This document shows, piece after piece, positions 1-7,273 of a DNA stretch of 34,454 nucleotides (its first letter is position 1; the number at the start of each line of letters is the position of its first letter). The stretch lies in the NCBI GenBank assembly GCA_050486545.1, contig JBJHDM010000035.1, positions 1 through 34,454 of the forward strand, read 5' to 3'. A program made the translations under genes and the position numbers. Origin of the DNA: DAOMNN01 sp050486545. GTDB taxonomy: Bacteria > Pseudomonadota > Gammaproteobacteria > Burkholderiales > Rhodocyclaceae. The notes under the pieces were generated by a model. That model made no database searches and was not told the origin of the DNA. It saw nothing but the letters and a program-made list of their open reading frames with translations.

Positions 1-372
1 ATGCTGCCCGACCTGTACTTTCCCGAGGCGGTCGAGAACGTGCTGCTGTTCGACGACGCCTTTCTCGGCACCGCGCGCAGGGTGCGCGAGCGCTGCATCC
101 GCGATGCGGCATACGCCAACGCGATCCGCTGGCAACCGGCGTTCAAGCAACTTCTCTACCGCAACGACGACGGCAAGCTCGTCGTGACGATCAGCCAGAA
201 CTCGATCGGCAATGCGATCACCGAACTGCTCGGGGTCGTCGTCCATCGCCGCCCTGACGCGGAGGCCTACGCACAGGCCGAACCACACCTGGTCGAACGC
301 CTGCTCGAGGTGCGCGAGCGCCTGATCGAGGCCGATCTCGGCGAACCGCTGACGACCGAATACTGGCCGTGA
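1..372 (+). CDS. Unrecognised protein, C-terminal part or small intact gene
   Basis: An open frame runs from the first base to a TGA at 370-372. It begins with ATG at position 1, but the window edge prevents deciding whether that is the true start or an internal methionine, and no upstream ribosome-binding site can be seen. The 123 residues are soluble and mixed charged/hydrophobic, with no signal peptide or membrane segment. A central stretch (about residues 42-80) has a regular beta-like pattern and the C-terminal third looks helical and acidic. I do not recognise the family. It is convergent with the universal stress protein gene, and a hairpin lies between them. Coding status is supported by strong GC-rich codon use and by the absence of a better frame. 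Confidence 0.6.
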   Translation: MLPDLYFPEAVENVLLFDDAFLGTARRVRERCIRDAAYANAIRWQPAFKQLLYRNDDGKLVVTISQNSIGNAITELLGVVVHRRPDAEAYAQAEPHLVERLLEVRERLIEADLGEPLTTEYWP

Positions 373-393
373 CGCCTTGCGGCAAAGACGACG

Positions 394-428
394 AAGGCCG
401 GTGCTCCCCAGCGGGAGGCACCGGCCTT
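394..428. terminator. Hairpin between convergent genes
   Basis: An 11-bp perfect stem (394-404 pairs with 418-428) is extended by a 4-bp inner stem after a one-base bulge, closing on the loop CAGC. It sits 21 nt after the stop of the first gene and 37 nt beyond the stop of the minus-strand stress-protein gene. It is therefore well placed to end transcription from both sides. Neither strand has a clear T-run, so an intrinsic-terminator role is an inference. Confidence 0.5.
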
Positions 429-465
429 GCGGACGACCGGAGCGGCTACGCTCCGGACGAAGGGA

Positions 466-1272
466 TCAGGCGGGATTACGGGGGCGGATGATCCACACCG
501 GACTGCTGCTCGTACGCGCGACCTCCTGCGCGACGCTGCCCATCACCAGGCGATTGAGGCCGGAACGGCCATGGCTGCTCAGGACCAGGAGCGATCCGGG
601 CTGGTCGTCGACGAACGAGGTGATCGCCTCCGCGGCATGCTTGCCGTGCAGGACTTCCCATTCGGCCGCGACCCCGTGATCCTTGCGCAGCTGCTCGGCC
701 AACCTGCGCAGATAGACCCACTCTCCGCTGTCCCCGCCCTCGGGGATGTGCGTCTTGTCGGGATCGAGGACCTGGACGAGCTGGAGGGTCGCCTTGAGCC
801 AGGCGGCGCACTGCGCCGCCGGCGCGAGCGCCTGCTCGGACAGCGGCGAGCCGTCGACGCAGACGAACACCGTACGGACCGGCCCGGTCCACTTGCGGGG
901 ATGCTTCGGACCGACCACGACGACCGGACCGGAGTATTCCTGCACGATATGTTGCGCGACGCTGCCGAGCACCATCTCCGAGACCGCACCCCGGGCGTGC
1001 GTCGCCATGCAGCAGACATTGCCCTTGCCCGACTTCAGCGCGGCCAGCAGTCCGTTGGCCGGGGAAGGATCGGCAAGCACGGTGATGTCGGCATCGAGGT
1101 CGTCGATCGCGTGCCGTACCGCTCGCTCGCGCCGGGCCGCCTCCTCCGGCTTGGTCACGACCGAAACCAGGTGCAGGCGAAGCCCCATCTGGGTGGCGAG
1201 TGCCTGACCCGCCGTCAAGGCGTCGAGCGAACGATGGGAATCGTCGACCGGTACCACCAGGCATTTGTCCAT
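466..1272 (-). CDS. Tandem-domain universal stress protein (UspA family)
   Basis: This 268-residue protein has two Usp folds in tandem, about residues 1-140 and 145-265. Each domain ends in the family's nucleotide-binding signature. In domain 1 it is a THARG...GS-type stretch; in domain 2 it is SSHGRSG followed by MGS, which matches the G-x2-G...G-S/T pattern of ATP-binding members. Usp proteins act in the cytoplasm during starvation, redox or energy stress, but the ligand and target here cannot be read from sequence. The start at 1272 is chosen over an ATG at 1293 because AGGAG lies 9 nt upstream of it and homology begins immediately. It lies downstream of the SLC13-type transporter gene on the same strand with a gap of about 100 nt, so the two may share a transcript. 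Confidence 0.9.
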   Translation of the reverse strand: MDKCLVVPVDDSHRSLDALTAGQALATQMGLRLHLVSVVTKPEEAARRERAVRHAIDDLDADITVLADPSPANGLLAALKSGKGNVCCMATHARGAVSEMVLGSVAQHIVQEYSGPVVVVGPKHPRKWTGPVRTVFVCVDGSPLSEQALAPAAQCAAWLKATLQLVQVLDPDKTHIPEGGDSGEWVYLRRLAEQLRKDHGVAAEWEVLHGKHAAEAITSFVDDQPGSLLVLSSHGRSGLNRLVMGSVAQEVARTSSSPVWIIRPRNPA

Positions 1273-1373
1273 ACTGCGTATCTCCTGTCGCATGAATGCC
1301 GAATCGCTTCAGACTATCCCAGTCTGTTGGATCTCGGTCAACCGCCGCGTGGCGAACGATGTGCCGCGGCCGT

Positions 1374-3176
1374 TCAGACGGGGTCGAGCGGCCAGAACAA
1401 CGGGATCATCACGCTCGCGCTCAGGCACACGATCAGGTTCATCGGCACGCCGAGACGTGCGAAGTCGGTGAAGCGGTAGTTGCCGGCGTTGTAGACCAGG
1501 GTATTCGTCTGGTAGCCGACGGGGGTCGCGAAACTCGCGCTGGCGGCGAACATGACGCCGACGACGAAGGGCCGTGGATCGACGCCCAACTGCTGCGCCA
1601 CCCCGATCACGATGGGCGTAAACAGCACCGCCACCGCGTTGTTGCTGATGAATTCGGTCGCGATCGAGGCCAGCACGATGACGAGCGCGAGCATCATCCA
1701 GGGCGGCAGGCCTGCCCCACCACCGACCAGGCCGGTCGCCATCAGGTCGGCAAGGCCCGATTCGCGCATCGCGATGCTGATCGCGAGCATGCCGAAGATG
1801 AGGATCAGGATCGGCCATTCGATCGCCTTGTAGGCCTCGTCGGCCCGGATGCAGCCGGTCGCCACGACCAGCGCGGCCCCGATCAGGGCCAGCCCTTCGA
1901 TCGGCATCACCCTGAACGCGGCCAGCACCATCACCCCGGCAATCGTGGCGACCGCGATCGGGGCCTTGCCATGGCGGTTGGCGGGCACCCGGCCCTCGGT
2001 GATCGCAAACAGGTCGCCGTTGTCGCAGAAGCGCTTGATCTGCGCAGGCGTGCCCTCCACGAGCAGCACGTCGCCGAACTGCAGTTGGAAGTCGTCCCCG
2101 ATCGCGGCAATGGACGCATCCTTGCGATGCACGGCGATGAGGTGGATACCGTAACGTGCCGCCAGATCGAGGTCCCGGATCGGTCGCAGCACGTAGCGCG
2201 ACGTCTGACCCACGATCGCCTCGACCATCACCACGCCGCGGCGGCGCAGCGTTTCGAGGTCGTGACCATTCGGTCCCGCACTCGGAAGGCCGACCAGATC
2301 GGTGCCGCGCAAGTCCATCATCGCGCTGCTGCGGCTATGGACGACGAGGCGGTCGCCGGCCATCAGTGCGGTGGACGGGTCGGGGGCGGTGACCTCGTCA
2401 TCCCCACGAAAGAGCTTGAGCACTTCGATCGTGCCGTTGGAAAGCCGTGCCTCTTGCAGGGAACGGCCGACGAGCCGGGAATGTTCCGGTACGAACAGCT
2501 CGGTCATGAACAGCCGGTCCCCGCTTCCGGTGAATTGCTGGGTCAGCGTCTCGCGGACCGGCATGAAACGCGGCGCCATCCAGTACAGGAAGGCACAGCC
2601 TGCGACGGCCAGCACGATGGCCGGCGCACTGATCTCGAACATGTGAAACGCGGCAAGCCCCATGTCGCGCGCCACCCCATCGACTAGGATGTTCGTCGAC
2701 GTGCCGACGAGCGTGATCAGGCCGCCGAGGATGGTCGCGTACGACAGCGGGATCAACAGGCGTGAGGGGGCAATGCCGGTACGCGCAGCCAGCGCGATGA
2801 CCGCCGGAATCATCACCATCACGACCGGCGTGTTGTTGATGAACGGGGATACGAGCACGCCGACCAGCATCAGCGCGAGCAGCAGGCGCCGCTCGCTTTG
2901 ACCCGCCAGCACGCCCAGCCACTCGCCGAGACGATCCACGCACCCGGTGCGGCTCAAGGCACCGCTGATGATGAACAGGCAGGCGACGGTGATCGGGGCG
3001 CTGTTGGAGAACACGCCCAGCACCTGGTCCGGACGCAGCAGCCCCAGCGCCAGCAAGCCTGCCACCGCCACCATGACGGCGACGTCGGGTTTGAGCCATT
3101 CGCGCACGAAGGTCGCGAACAGTCCCATCAGGACGAACCCTACGACATAGGCTTGCAGATTTTCGGGTACCGCCAT
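1374..3176 (-). CDS. SLC13/DASS-type anion permease with two RCK_C (TrkA-C) domains
   Basis: This 600-residue integral membrane protein has two hydrophobic blocks (about 5-200 and 400-595) separated by a soluble insert of about 200 residues. The membrane halves carry paired family motifs: INNTPVV and GTSTNI in the first, SNNAVA and GYQTNT in the second. These form the substrate/cation site in divalent anion:sodium symporters. The insert contains two RCK_C-like modules (about 205-290 and 300-390), the arrangement seen in bacterial members often annotated as sulfate, citrate or dicarboxylate permeases. The substrate is not predictable. The start at 3176 has GGGAG 4 nt upstream. An unusually AT-rich stretch at 3230-3285 precedes it and probably holds its promoter. 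The stress protein gene follows downstream. Confidence 0.88.
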   Translation of the reverse strand: MAVPENLQAYVVGFVLMGLFATFVREWLKPDVAVMVAVAGLLALGLLRPDQVLGVFSNSAPITVACLFIISGALSRTGCVDRLGEWLGVLAGQSERRLLLALMLVGVLVSPFINNTPVVMVMIPAVIALAARTGIAPSRLLIPLSYATILGGLITLVGTSTNILVDGVARDMGLAAFHMFEISAPAIVLAVAGCAFLYWMAPRFMPVRETLTQQFTGSGDRLFMTELFVPEHSRLVGRSLQEARLSNGTIEVLKLFRGDDEVTAPDPSTALMAGDRLVVHSRSSAMMDLRGTDLVGLPSAGPNGHDLETLRRRGVVMVEAIVGQTSRYVLRPIRDLDLAARYGIHLIAVHRKDASIAAIGDDFQLQFGDVLLVEGTPAQIKRFCDNGDLFAITEGRVPANRHGKAPIAVATIAGVMVLAAFRVMPIEGLALIGAALVVATGCIRADEAYKAIEWPILILIFGMLAISIAMRESGLADLMATGLVGGGAGLPPWMMLALVIVLASIATEFISNNAVAVLFTPIVIGVAQQLGVDPRPFVVGVMFAASASFATPVGYQTNTLVYNAGNYRFTDFARLGVPMNLIVCLSASVMIPLFWPLDPV

Positions 3177-3229
3177 GGTGCTCCCAGTCCGGGCAATCCG
3201 GAGACGGAAGGCACCTTACCGCAGGCGGG

Positions 3230-3285
3230 TTCGTCGCAAAATGAATAAACGGTTAATTCTATATTCCAATTCAGACTATATCTGC
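3230..3285 (-). promoter_or_regulatory. AT-rich probable promoter region of the SLC13 transporter gene
   Basis: This is the most AT-rich stretch in the left part of an otherwise GC-rich window. It lies 54-109 nt upstream of the transporter start. Read on the minus strand, one possible pair is TTGGAA, a 16-nt spacer, then TATTCA, but the second hexamer is weak and other registers are possible. The base composition is observed; the promoter assignment is inference. Confidence 0.35.
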
Positions 3286-3286
3286 A

Positions 3287-3305
3287 GGGGCCTCAAGGCG
3301 GCCCC
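3287..3305 (-). terminator. Hairpin overlapping the stop of the HpaB-like gene
   Basis: GGGGCC (3287-3292) pairs perfectly with GGCCCC (3300-3305) across a 7-nt loop. The stop codon of the upstream minus-strand gene lies in the loop. No T-run follows on the minus strand, so termination is only possible, not shown. Confidence 0.3.
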
Positions 3306-4864
3306 GAATCCTCTCCGGTCCGCGGCCGAACATCCACCATCAGCGGCTGGCCCGGTTCGCTGCATCCCTGCGCGCAGCAACGCCCCGGCTGGCGGTTTCG
3401 CGCGATCGGGCGGTCGGGTGTGGCCGCGGCCCCACGCTCGAGGAGACGCTCGACGAGCGCCACCTTGTCGCCGACCGGATAATGGCGCCAGATCTCCTGC
3501 TTCATCGCGGCAGGGGAACCGCCACCGTGCAGGCTGATGACGGAGTACCACCCGGCCTCGTAGGATGCGGTGAGGTCCTCCAGGAAACGGGCCGTCTCGA
3601 TCCGCTTCTCGTACGGGATCGTGGGGTTGGCCCGCAGCACCTCTGCAAGCGACGCCGCCGTGGCCGGATTGTGATCCTCGTCGGGACCCGGCAGGGCCAC
3701 CACCAGACCGCCGGAAACGTAGTGCGCGATCCGGTGCATGTCATAGATCTGGTTGGCCAGCAAGAGCTTGCCGATGTTGGCGAACACCGGATCGGGCATG
3801 AAGGTCCCCGAATGCGGATCCGGGCGCGCATACACCGATGCGGCCACGCCGCAGGCGTAGAAGCCTTCGACGATCGTGATCAGCTCGACCATCTGGTCGC
3901 GAAGGTGCCCCTCCTTGCCGGGATCGAAGCCGTTGGCCTCGCACATCAGCGCGCCGGCCCCGATCAGCAGGTCGCCGAACCCGGCGCGTGCCGCGATGCA
4001 ACTGTGCCGGTGGTGCGTCGCATAGTCGTAGGTGAGCTGACCGGACTGCGCCCATTCCCCGTCGAGGAAGACGCGCTCCCACGGCACGAAGACCTGGTCG
4101 AACATCACGACCGCGGTCGATTGGCCGTATCGGGCGCTGAACAGCGCGGCCTTTTCTCCCGGCCGGCCGGCGGGCCGCGCGACGATGGTGACCCCCTCGG
4201 CATCGCAGGGGACGGCACAGCACAGCGCAAAATCGGCATCCTCGGCGGTCATGTTGCGACAGGGCATGACGAGGAACTCGTGCACGTACGGCGCGCCGGT
4301 CACGATCGCCTTGGTGCCCGAAATCACGATGCCGCGAGCGTCCCGGGAGACGACATGCACGTAGGCGTCGGGGTTGGACTGGCGGTGCGGGCGCAGGCGC
4401 CGGTCGCCCTTCGCGTCGGTCATGGCGACCCCCAGCGACAGGTCGCCTTCCTGGACCCGGTCGAGATATTCCCGAAAGCGTTCCGTGTAGCGCGATCCGG
4501 TTTCCGCATCGAGGCGTGCCGCGGATTGCCCGATCGCGTTCATCGCGTCGTGGACGAGGTAGCGCTGCGCACAGCCCGTCTCCTGGCAGAGCAGGCGGAC
4601 CGCTTCGAGCTTGTTGAGCAGGTCGCCCGCACTGTCGTTGATGTGCAGCATGCGATTGACCCGTCGTCCGGACGCGTGCTGCACGGCCGTCATCAGTGGC
4701 GCCAGATCCTCGCGCAGGGCCGCATCGTAGGTGTACCCCAATGCCCGCACGCCAGGCGCCAGCGCCGGCTCGTCGGCGACCGACTCGACCTTGCGGCCAT
4801 CCACATAGACGACCGGACGGTAGCGGCGAAGGGATTCCCGGTACTCCTCGGAAGACATGAACAT
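3293..4864 (-). CDS. HpaB / 4-hydroxybutyryl-CoA dehydratase-family protein lacking Fe-S ligands
   Basis: This 523-residue protein has the fold and order of the 4-hydroxyphenylacetate 3-hydroxylase (HpaB) superfamily: an N-terminal domain to about 270, then the C-terminal flavin-binding domain to about 475. The superfamily includes FADH2-dependent aromatic hydroxylases and the [4Fe-4S]/FAD 4-hydroxybutyryl-CoA dehydratases (AbfD). The region around residues 95-112 (C98, Y102, then HDAMNAI) and around 284-302 (HHRHS, then GFGDLLIG) resembles AbfD. Of the four AbfD cluster ligands (two Cys, one His, one Cys), C98 and H285 seem kept while the other two align with Y102 and A292. A 45-residue C-terminal extension contains three cysteines (CCAQGC). 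The start at 4864 has AGGAG 6 nt upstream. The gene is divergent from the DUF2478 operon. Substrate unknown; the alignment is from memory. Confidence 0.75.
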   Translation of the reverse strand: MFMSSEEYRESLRRYRPVVYVDGRKVESVADEPALAPGVRALGYTYDAALREDLAPLMTAVQHASGRRVNRMLHINDSAGDLLNKLEAVRLLCQETGCAQRYLVHDAMNAIGQSAARLDAETGSRYTERFREYLDRVQEGDLSLGVAMTDAKGDRRLRPHRQSNPDAYVHVVSRDARGIVISGTKAIVTGAPYVHEFLVMPCRNMTAEDADFALCCAVPCDAEGVTIVARPAGRPGEKAALFSARYGQSTAVVMFDQVFVPWERVFLDGEWAQSGQLTYDYATHHRHSCIAARAGFGDLLIGAGALMCEANGFDPGKEGHLRDQMVELITIVEGFYACGVAASVYARPDPHSGTFMPDPVFANIGKLLLANQIYDMHRIAHYVSGGLVVALPGPDEDHNPATAASLAEVLRANPTIPYEKRIETARFLEDLTASYEAGWYSVISLHGGGSPAAMKQEIWRHYPVGDKVALVERLLERGAAATPDRPIARNRQPGRCCAQGCSEPGQPLMVDVRPRTGEDSGPP

Positions 4865-4930
4865 GATCGACTCCTGTGGGGAAGGATTCCTGGATCGGCT
4901 CCTGATTTTTGTCGGAGGGCCTGTTCAGCA

Positions 4931-4978
4931 TCGGCCCAACACTGTTTACCATAGCGTCCATTGCTTCTTCGGCCCAAC
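4931..4978. repeat. Direct repeat TCGGCCCAAC in a divergent intergenic region
   Basis: The decamer TCGGCCCAAC occurs at 4931-4940 and again at 4969-4978, 38 nt apart, between the divergent HpaB-like and DUF2478 genes. The spacing is about 3.6 helical turns. The two sites flank an AT-richer stretch containing TTTACCAT that could hold a -10 element. The repeat is observed directly; a role as regulator binding sites is inference. Confidence 0.4.
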
Positions 4979-5022
4979 GCCCGCAAGTGGGACAATGGGC
5001 GCAGCTTTCCGGATTCGAGACC

Positions 5023-5547
5023 ATGTCCGAAGATCTCGCCGCACCGATCGCGGCCATCCTGTACACCCCCACCGACCGGATCGAGGAACTGATGCTCGAG
5101 GCGGCCCGCACCCTCGCCGCACGCGGCATCAAGGTTGGCGGTGTGCTCCAGCATGCCACCGGCGCCGCCTGCGGCATGGAGATGGAGGATCTCTACACCG
5201 GCGAGCGGTTCGGGCTGTCGCAGGAACTGGGCAGCGGATCCGAGGCCTGCCGGCTCGATACCGATTCGCTCGCCCACGCGGCGATCGCGGTCCGCCGTGC
5301 CGTCGAGGACGGCGCGGCCCTGGTATTCATCAACAAGTTCGGCGCACAGGAAGCGGCCGGCAGCGGCCTGCGCGACGAAATGGGGATGGCCGTTCTTGCG
5401 GGCACCCCGCTGCTGACCGCGGTAGCCGAACGCTTCCTCGCCGACTGGCAGGCCTTCACGGACGGCACCTCGCTCCTGCTCAAGCCCGACCTGCAGGAAG
5501 TGCTCGACTGGTGGGCAGACACGCAACGACAGGACGGCGACGCCTGA
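5023..5547 (+). CDS. DUF2478 family protein
   Basis: This 174-residue soluble protein resembles the DUF2478 family, whose genes are often found with molybdate-uptake or nitrogen-fixation genes. The recognisable features are an N-terminal strand followed by a helix (AAILYTP...), a central DLYTGERFGLSQELG segment with the following CRLD, then INKFG, and a conserved LTAV...WQAF end. The family's fold is thought to be P-loop-like, but no Walker A motif is visible here. The function is unknown. The start at 5023 is preferred because similarity begins there; an in-frame ATG at 4909 would add 38 unlikely residues. No strong ribosome-binding site is visible. The stop overlaps the next start (TGATG), so it heads a translationally coupled set of four genes. 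Confidence 0.72.
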   Translation: MSEDLAAPIAAILYTPTDRIEELMLEAARTLAARGIKVGGVLQHATGAACGMEMEDLYTGERFGLSQELGSGSEACRLDTDSLAHAAIAVRRAVEDGAALVFINKFGAQEAAGSGLRDEMGMAVLAGTPLLTAVAERFLADWQAFTDGTSLLLKPDLQEVLDWWADTQRQDGDA

Positions 5548-5819
5548 TGCAGTGCCGCCCAGGCTGTGCCGCCTGCTGCATCGCCCCGTCGATCTCCAGC
5601 CCGATCCCGGGACTGCCTGCCGGAAAGCCTGCCGGCCTTGCCTGCCCGGAACTCACGCCGGACCTGCGCTGCCGCCTGTTCGGCCGGCCGGAGCGGCCGA
5701 CGTGCTGCACCGGACTGCAGCCCTCCCCCGAAATGTGCGGAACCGAGCGCGGCGAGGCCCTCGCATGGCTGCAGCGACTCGAACGGCTGACCGCCCCTCC
5801 CCGCCCGGTCACGACATGA
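5547..5819 (+). CDS. YkgJ-family cysteine-cluster protein
   Basis: This 90-residue protein has an N-terminal C-x3-C-x2-CC motif (C3, C7, C10, C11) and further cysteines at 33, 42, 53, 54 and 64. That pattern is typical of the YkgJ/UPF0153 'zinc/iron-chelating' family. The intervening ISSPIPGLP...GKPAG and CRLFGRPERP segments match the short proteobacterial version. The cysteines probably bind a metal or cluster, but no biochemical role is established. The ATG overlaps the stop of the DUF2478 gene, and its own stop overlaps the start of the esterase gene (ATGA). It is embedded in a larger open frame that begins at 4857, and this start is the only one that fits the operon. Confidence 0.85.
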   Translation: MQCRPGCAACCIAPSISSPIPGLPAGKPAGLACPELTPDLRCRLFGRPERPTCCTGLQPSPEMCGTERGEALAWLQRLERLTAPPRPVTT

Positions 5820-6397
5820 TCGTCTACCTCCATGGCTTTCGATCCGCTCCCGCATCGGTCAAGGCGCAAGCCCTCCGCCGACGCATGGAAGAACGCGGCC
5901 TGGGCGATCACTTCTGGTGCGAGCAGTTGCCGGTGTCGCCGCGGGAAGCGATCGCGTTGGTCGAGTCGCGACTGCGTCGATGCCTGGCCGCGCCCGGCCG
6001 GCCTGCTCCGACGCTGGTAGGAAGCTCGCTGGGGGGGTTCTATGCCACCTGGCTTGCGCAACGCCACGACCTGCACGCGGTCGTCGTCAACCCCGCGGTG
6101 GTCGCCCCCCTCTCGCTCGAAGACTGGATCGGCGAACAGACCAACCTCTACACGGGCGAGACCTTCGACTTCAAGGCCGACTACATCGACGAATTGCGTG
6201 CGCTCGAGGTCGAGCGGATCACGCATCCGGACCAGTTCTGGCTGCTGGTCGAAACCGGTGACGAAGTGCTCGACTATCGGGAGGCCGTGCGCAAGTACGC
6301 CGGTGCGCGCCAGACCGTGCTCGACGGCGGGGATCATGGGTTCACGCGCTGGAACGACTATCTCGACGCGATCATCGACTTTGCGGGGCTGACATGA
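5816..6397 (+). CDS. yqiA: YqiA-like alpha/beta-hydrolase (esterase)
   Basis: This 193-residue protein belongs to the YqiA/UPF0227 group of small esterases. The chain starts directly with the first strand and oxyanion turn (IVYLHGFRS). It carries the nucleophile elbow GSSLGG with S71, a probable catalytic acid in ETGDE (D149 or neighbour) and the catalytic histidine in GGDHGF (H174). The length is usual for the family. E. coli YqiA hydrolyses short- to medium-chain acyl esters; the natural substrate is unknown. The start overlaps the previous stop as ATGA, and the end overlaps the methyltransferase start in the same way, so expression is coupled across the operon. Confidence 0.88.
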   Translation: MIVYLHGFRSAPASVKAQALRRRMEERGLGDHFWCEQLPVSPREAIALVESRLRRCLAAPGRPAPTLVGSSLGGFYATWLAQRHDLHAVVVNPAVVAPLSLEDWIGEQTNLYTGETFDFKADYIDELRALEVERITHPDQFWLLVETGDEVLDYREAVRKYAGARQTVLDGGDHGFTRWNDYLDAIIDFAGLT

Positions 6398-7251
6398 CCG
6401 CCTCCGGTTTCGACGCCGCGCGATTCAAGGCGATGGAGCGGGCCGGCTTCAACCGCATCGCAACCCGCTATGCACAGGGCGCCCACTTGCGTGCGGACCT
6501 CGCATCGGCGCTGCTCGACGCGGCCGATCTGGCCCCGGGCCAGCGGGTGCTCGACCTGGCGAGCGGTCCCGGCCTGCTCGCACGGGATGCCGCACGCCGC
6601 ATCCAGCCCGGTGGCTGGGTGCTTGCCACCGACATCGCGGAAGGCATGCTCGCAGTGGGCGAGCGCCTGCTCCGGGCCGATCCGGACGAGACCTTGCATG
6701 CGAGCGTCGGCTTTGCCGCGACCGATGCCGAGCATCTGTGCCTGCCCGACCACAGCTTCGACCGGGTCCTCATCGGTCTCGCCCTGTTCGTGTTTCCGGA
6801 TGCGGAGAAGGCCCTTGCGGAGATCCGGCGCGTGCTGCGCCCAGGCGGCCGGCTCATCGTGTCGGTATGGGGGCCGGGCGAGACGGTGCCGCTGATCACC
6901 CGCGCGCAGGCGTGCATCGCACGCGTGCTCCCGCCGCCGAAGGTCGCGCGCCCGTCGGTGTTTCGTTTCGGCGAGCCCGACGTACTTTCCGCCCTGCTGA
7001 GTGCAGCCGGATTCGAGGACGTCCGGATCGCGCCCTGCCGGTTCGACTGCCGGTTCGACGACGCCGAAACGTACTGGCAGGCCTTTCTCGACCTGGCCGG
7101 TGGCGTTGCCGAAGCCTTGTCCCGCCTTCCCGAGGAACGCAGCCGGATGCTGCGCCAATCGGTCGAAGCGGATCTCCACGCCCACCGCAACGAAAAGGGC
7201 GAGGGCTTCACGCTCGAAGCCCTCGCCCTCGTAGCCAGCGCGCGCACCTGA
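6394..7251 (+). CDS. Class I SAM-dependent methyltransferase
   Basis: This 285-residue protein has a Methyltransf_11-type Rossmann domain. Motif I is VLDLASGPG (about 52-60), the acidic residue at the end of strand 2 is D80 in ATDIAEGML, and the post-strand-4 segment carries LIGLALFVFPD. The RRVLRPGGRL motif comes before strand 5. The C-terminal 100 residues form a helical substrate-binding cap with the family's EGFTLEALALVASA ending. The acceptor is not predictable; the N-terminal FNRIATRYAQGA is seen in methyltransferases of small molecules. The ATG overlaps the esterase stop (ATGA). It is the last gene of the four-gene operon and is convergent with the ZapG-like gene. Confidence 0.85.
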   Translation: MTASGFDAARFKAMERAGFNRIATRYAQGAHLRADLASALLDAADLAPGQRVLDLASGPGLLARDAARRIQPGGWVLATDIAEGMLAVGERLLRADPDETLHASVGFAATDAEHLCLPDHSFDRVLIGLALFVFPDAEKALAEIRRVLRPGGRLIVSVWGPGETVPLITRAQACIARVLPPPKVARPSVFRFGEPDVLSALLSAAGFEDVRIAPCRFDCRFDDAETYWQAFLDLAGGVAEALSRLPEERSRMLRQSVEADLHAHRNEKGEGFTLEALALVASART

Positions 7252-7270
7252 GTCGGCGCGCCGGGCCGAC
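7252..7270. terminator. Hairpin between convergent genes
   Basis: GTCGGC (7252-7257) pairs with GCCGAC (7265-7270) over a 7-nt loop. It begins immediately after the methyltransferase stop and ends 4 nt before the stop of the minus-strand ZapG-like gene. No T-run is seen. A bidirectional terminator role is inferred from position. Confidence 0.35.
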
Positions 7271-7273
7271 GTA

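Noticed and set aside
1296..2687. 463-codon plus-strand frame opposite the SLC13 transporter
   Set aside because: The product is rich in His, Arg, Asp and Gln, typical of an antisense translation of membrane-protein codons; the minus strand has clear transporter motifs.
3482..4954. 490-codon plus-strand frame opposite the HpaB-like gene
   Set aside because: The minus-strand protein is clearly a superfamily member with a good ribosome-binding site; the plus frame lacks any domain.
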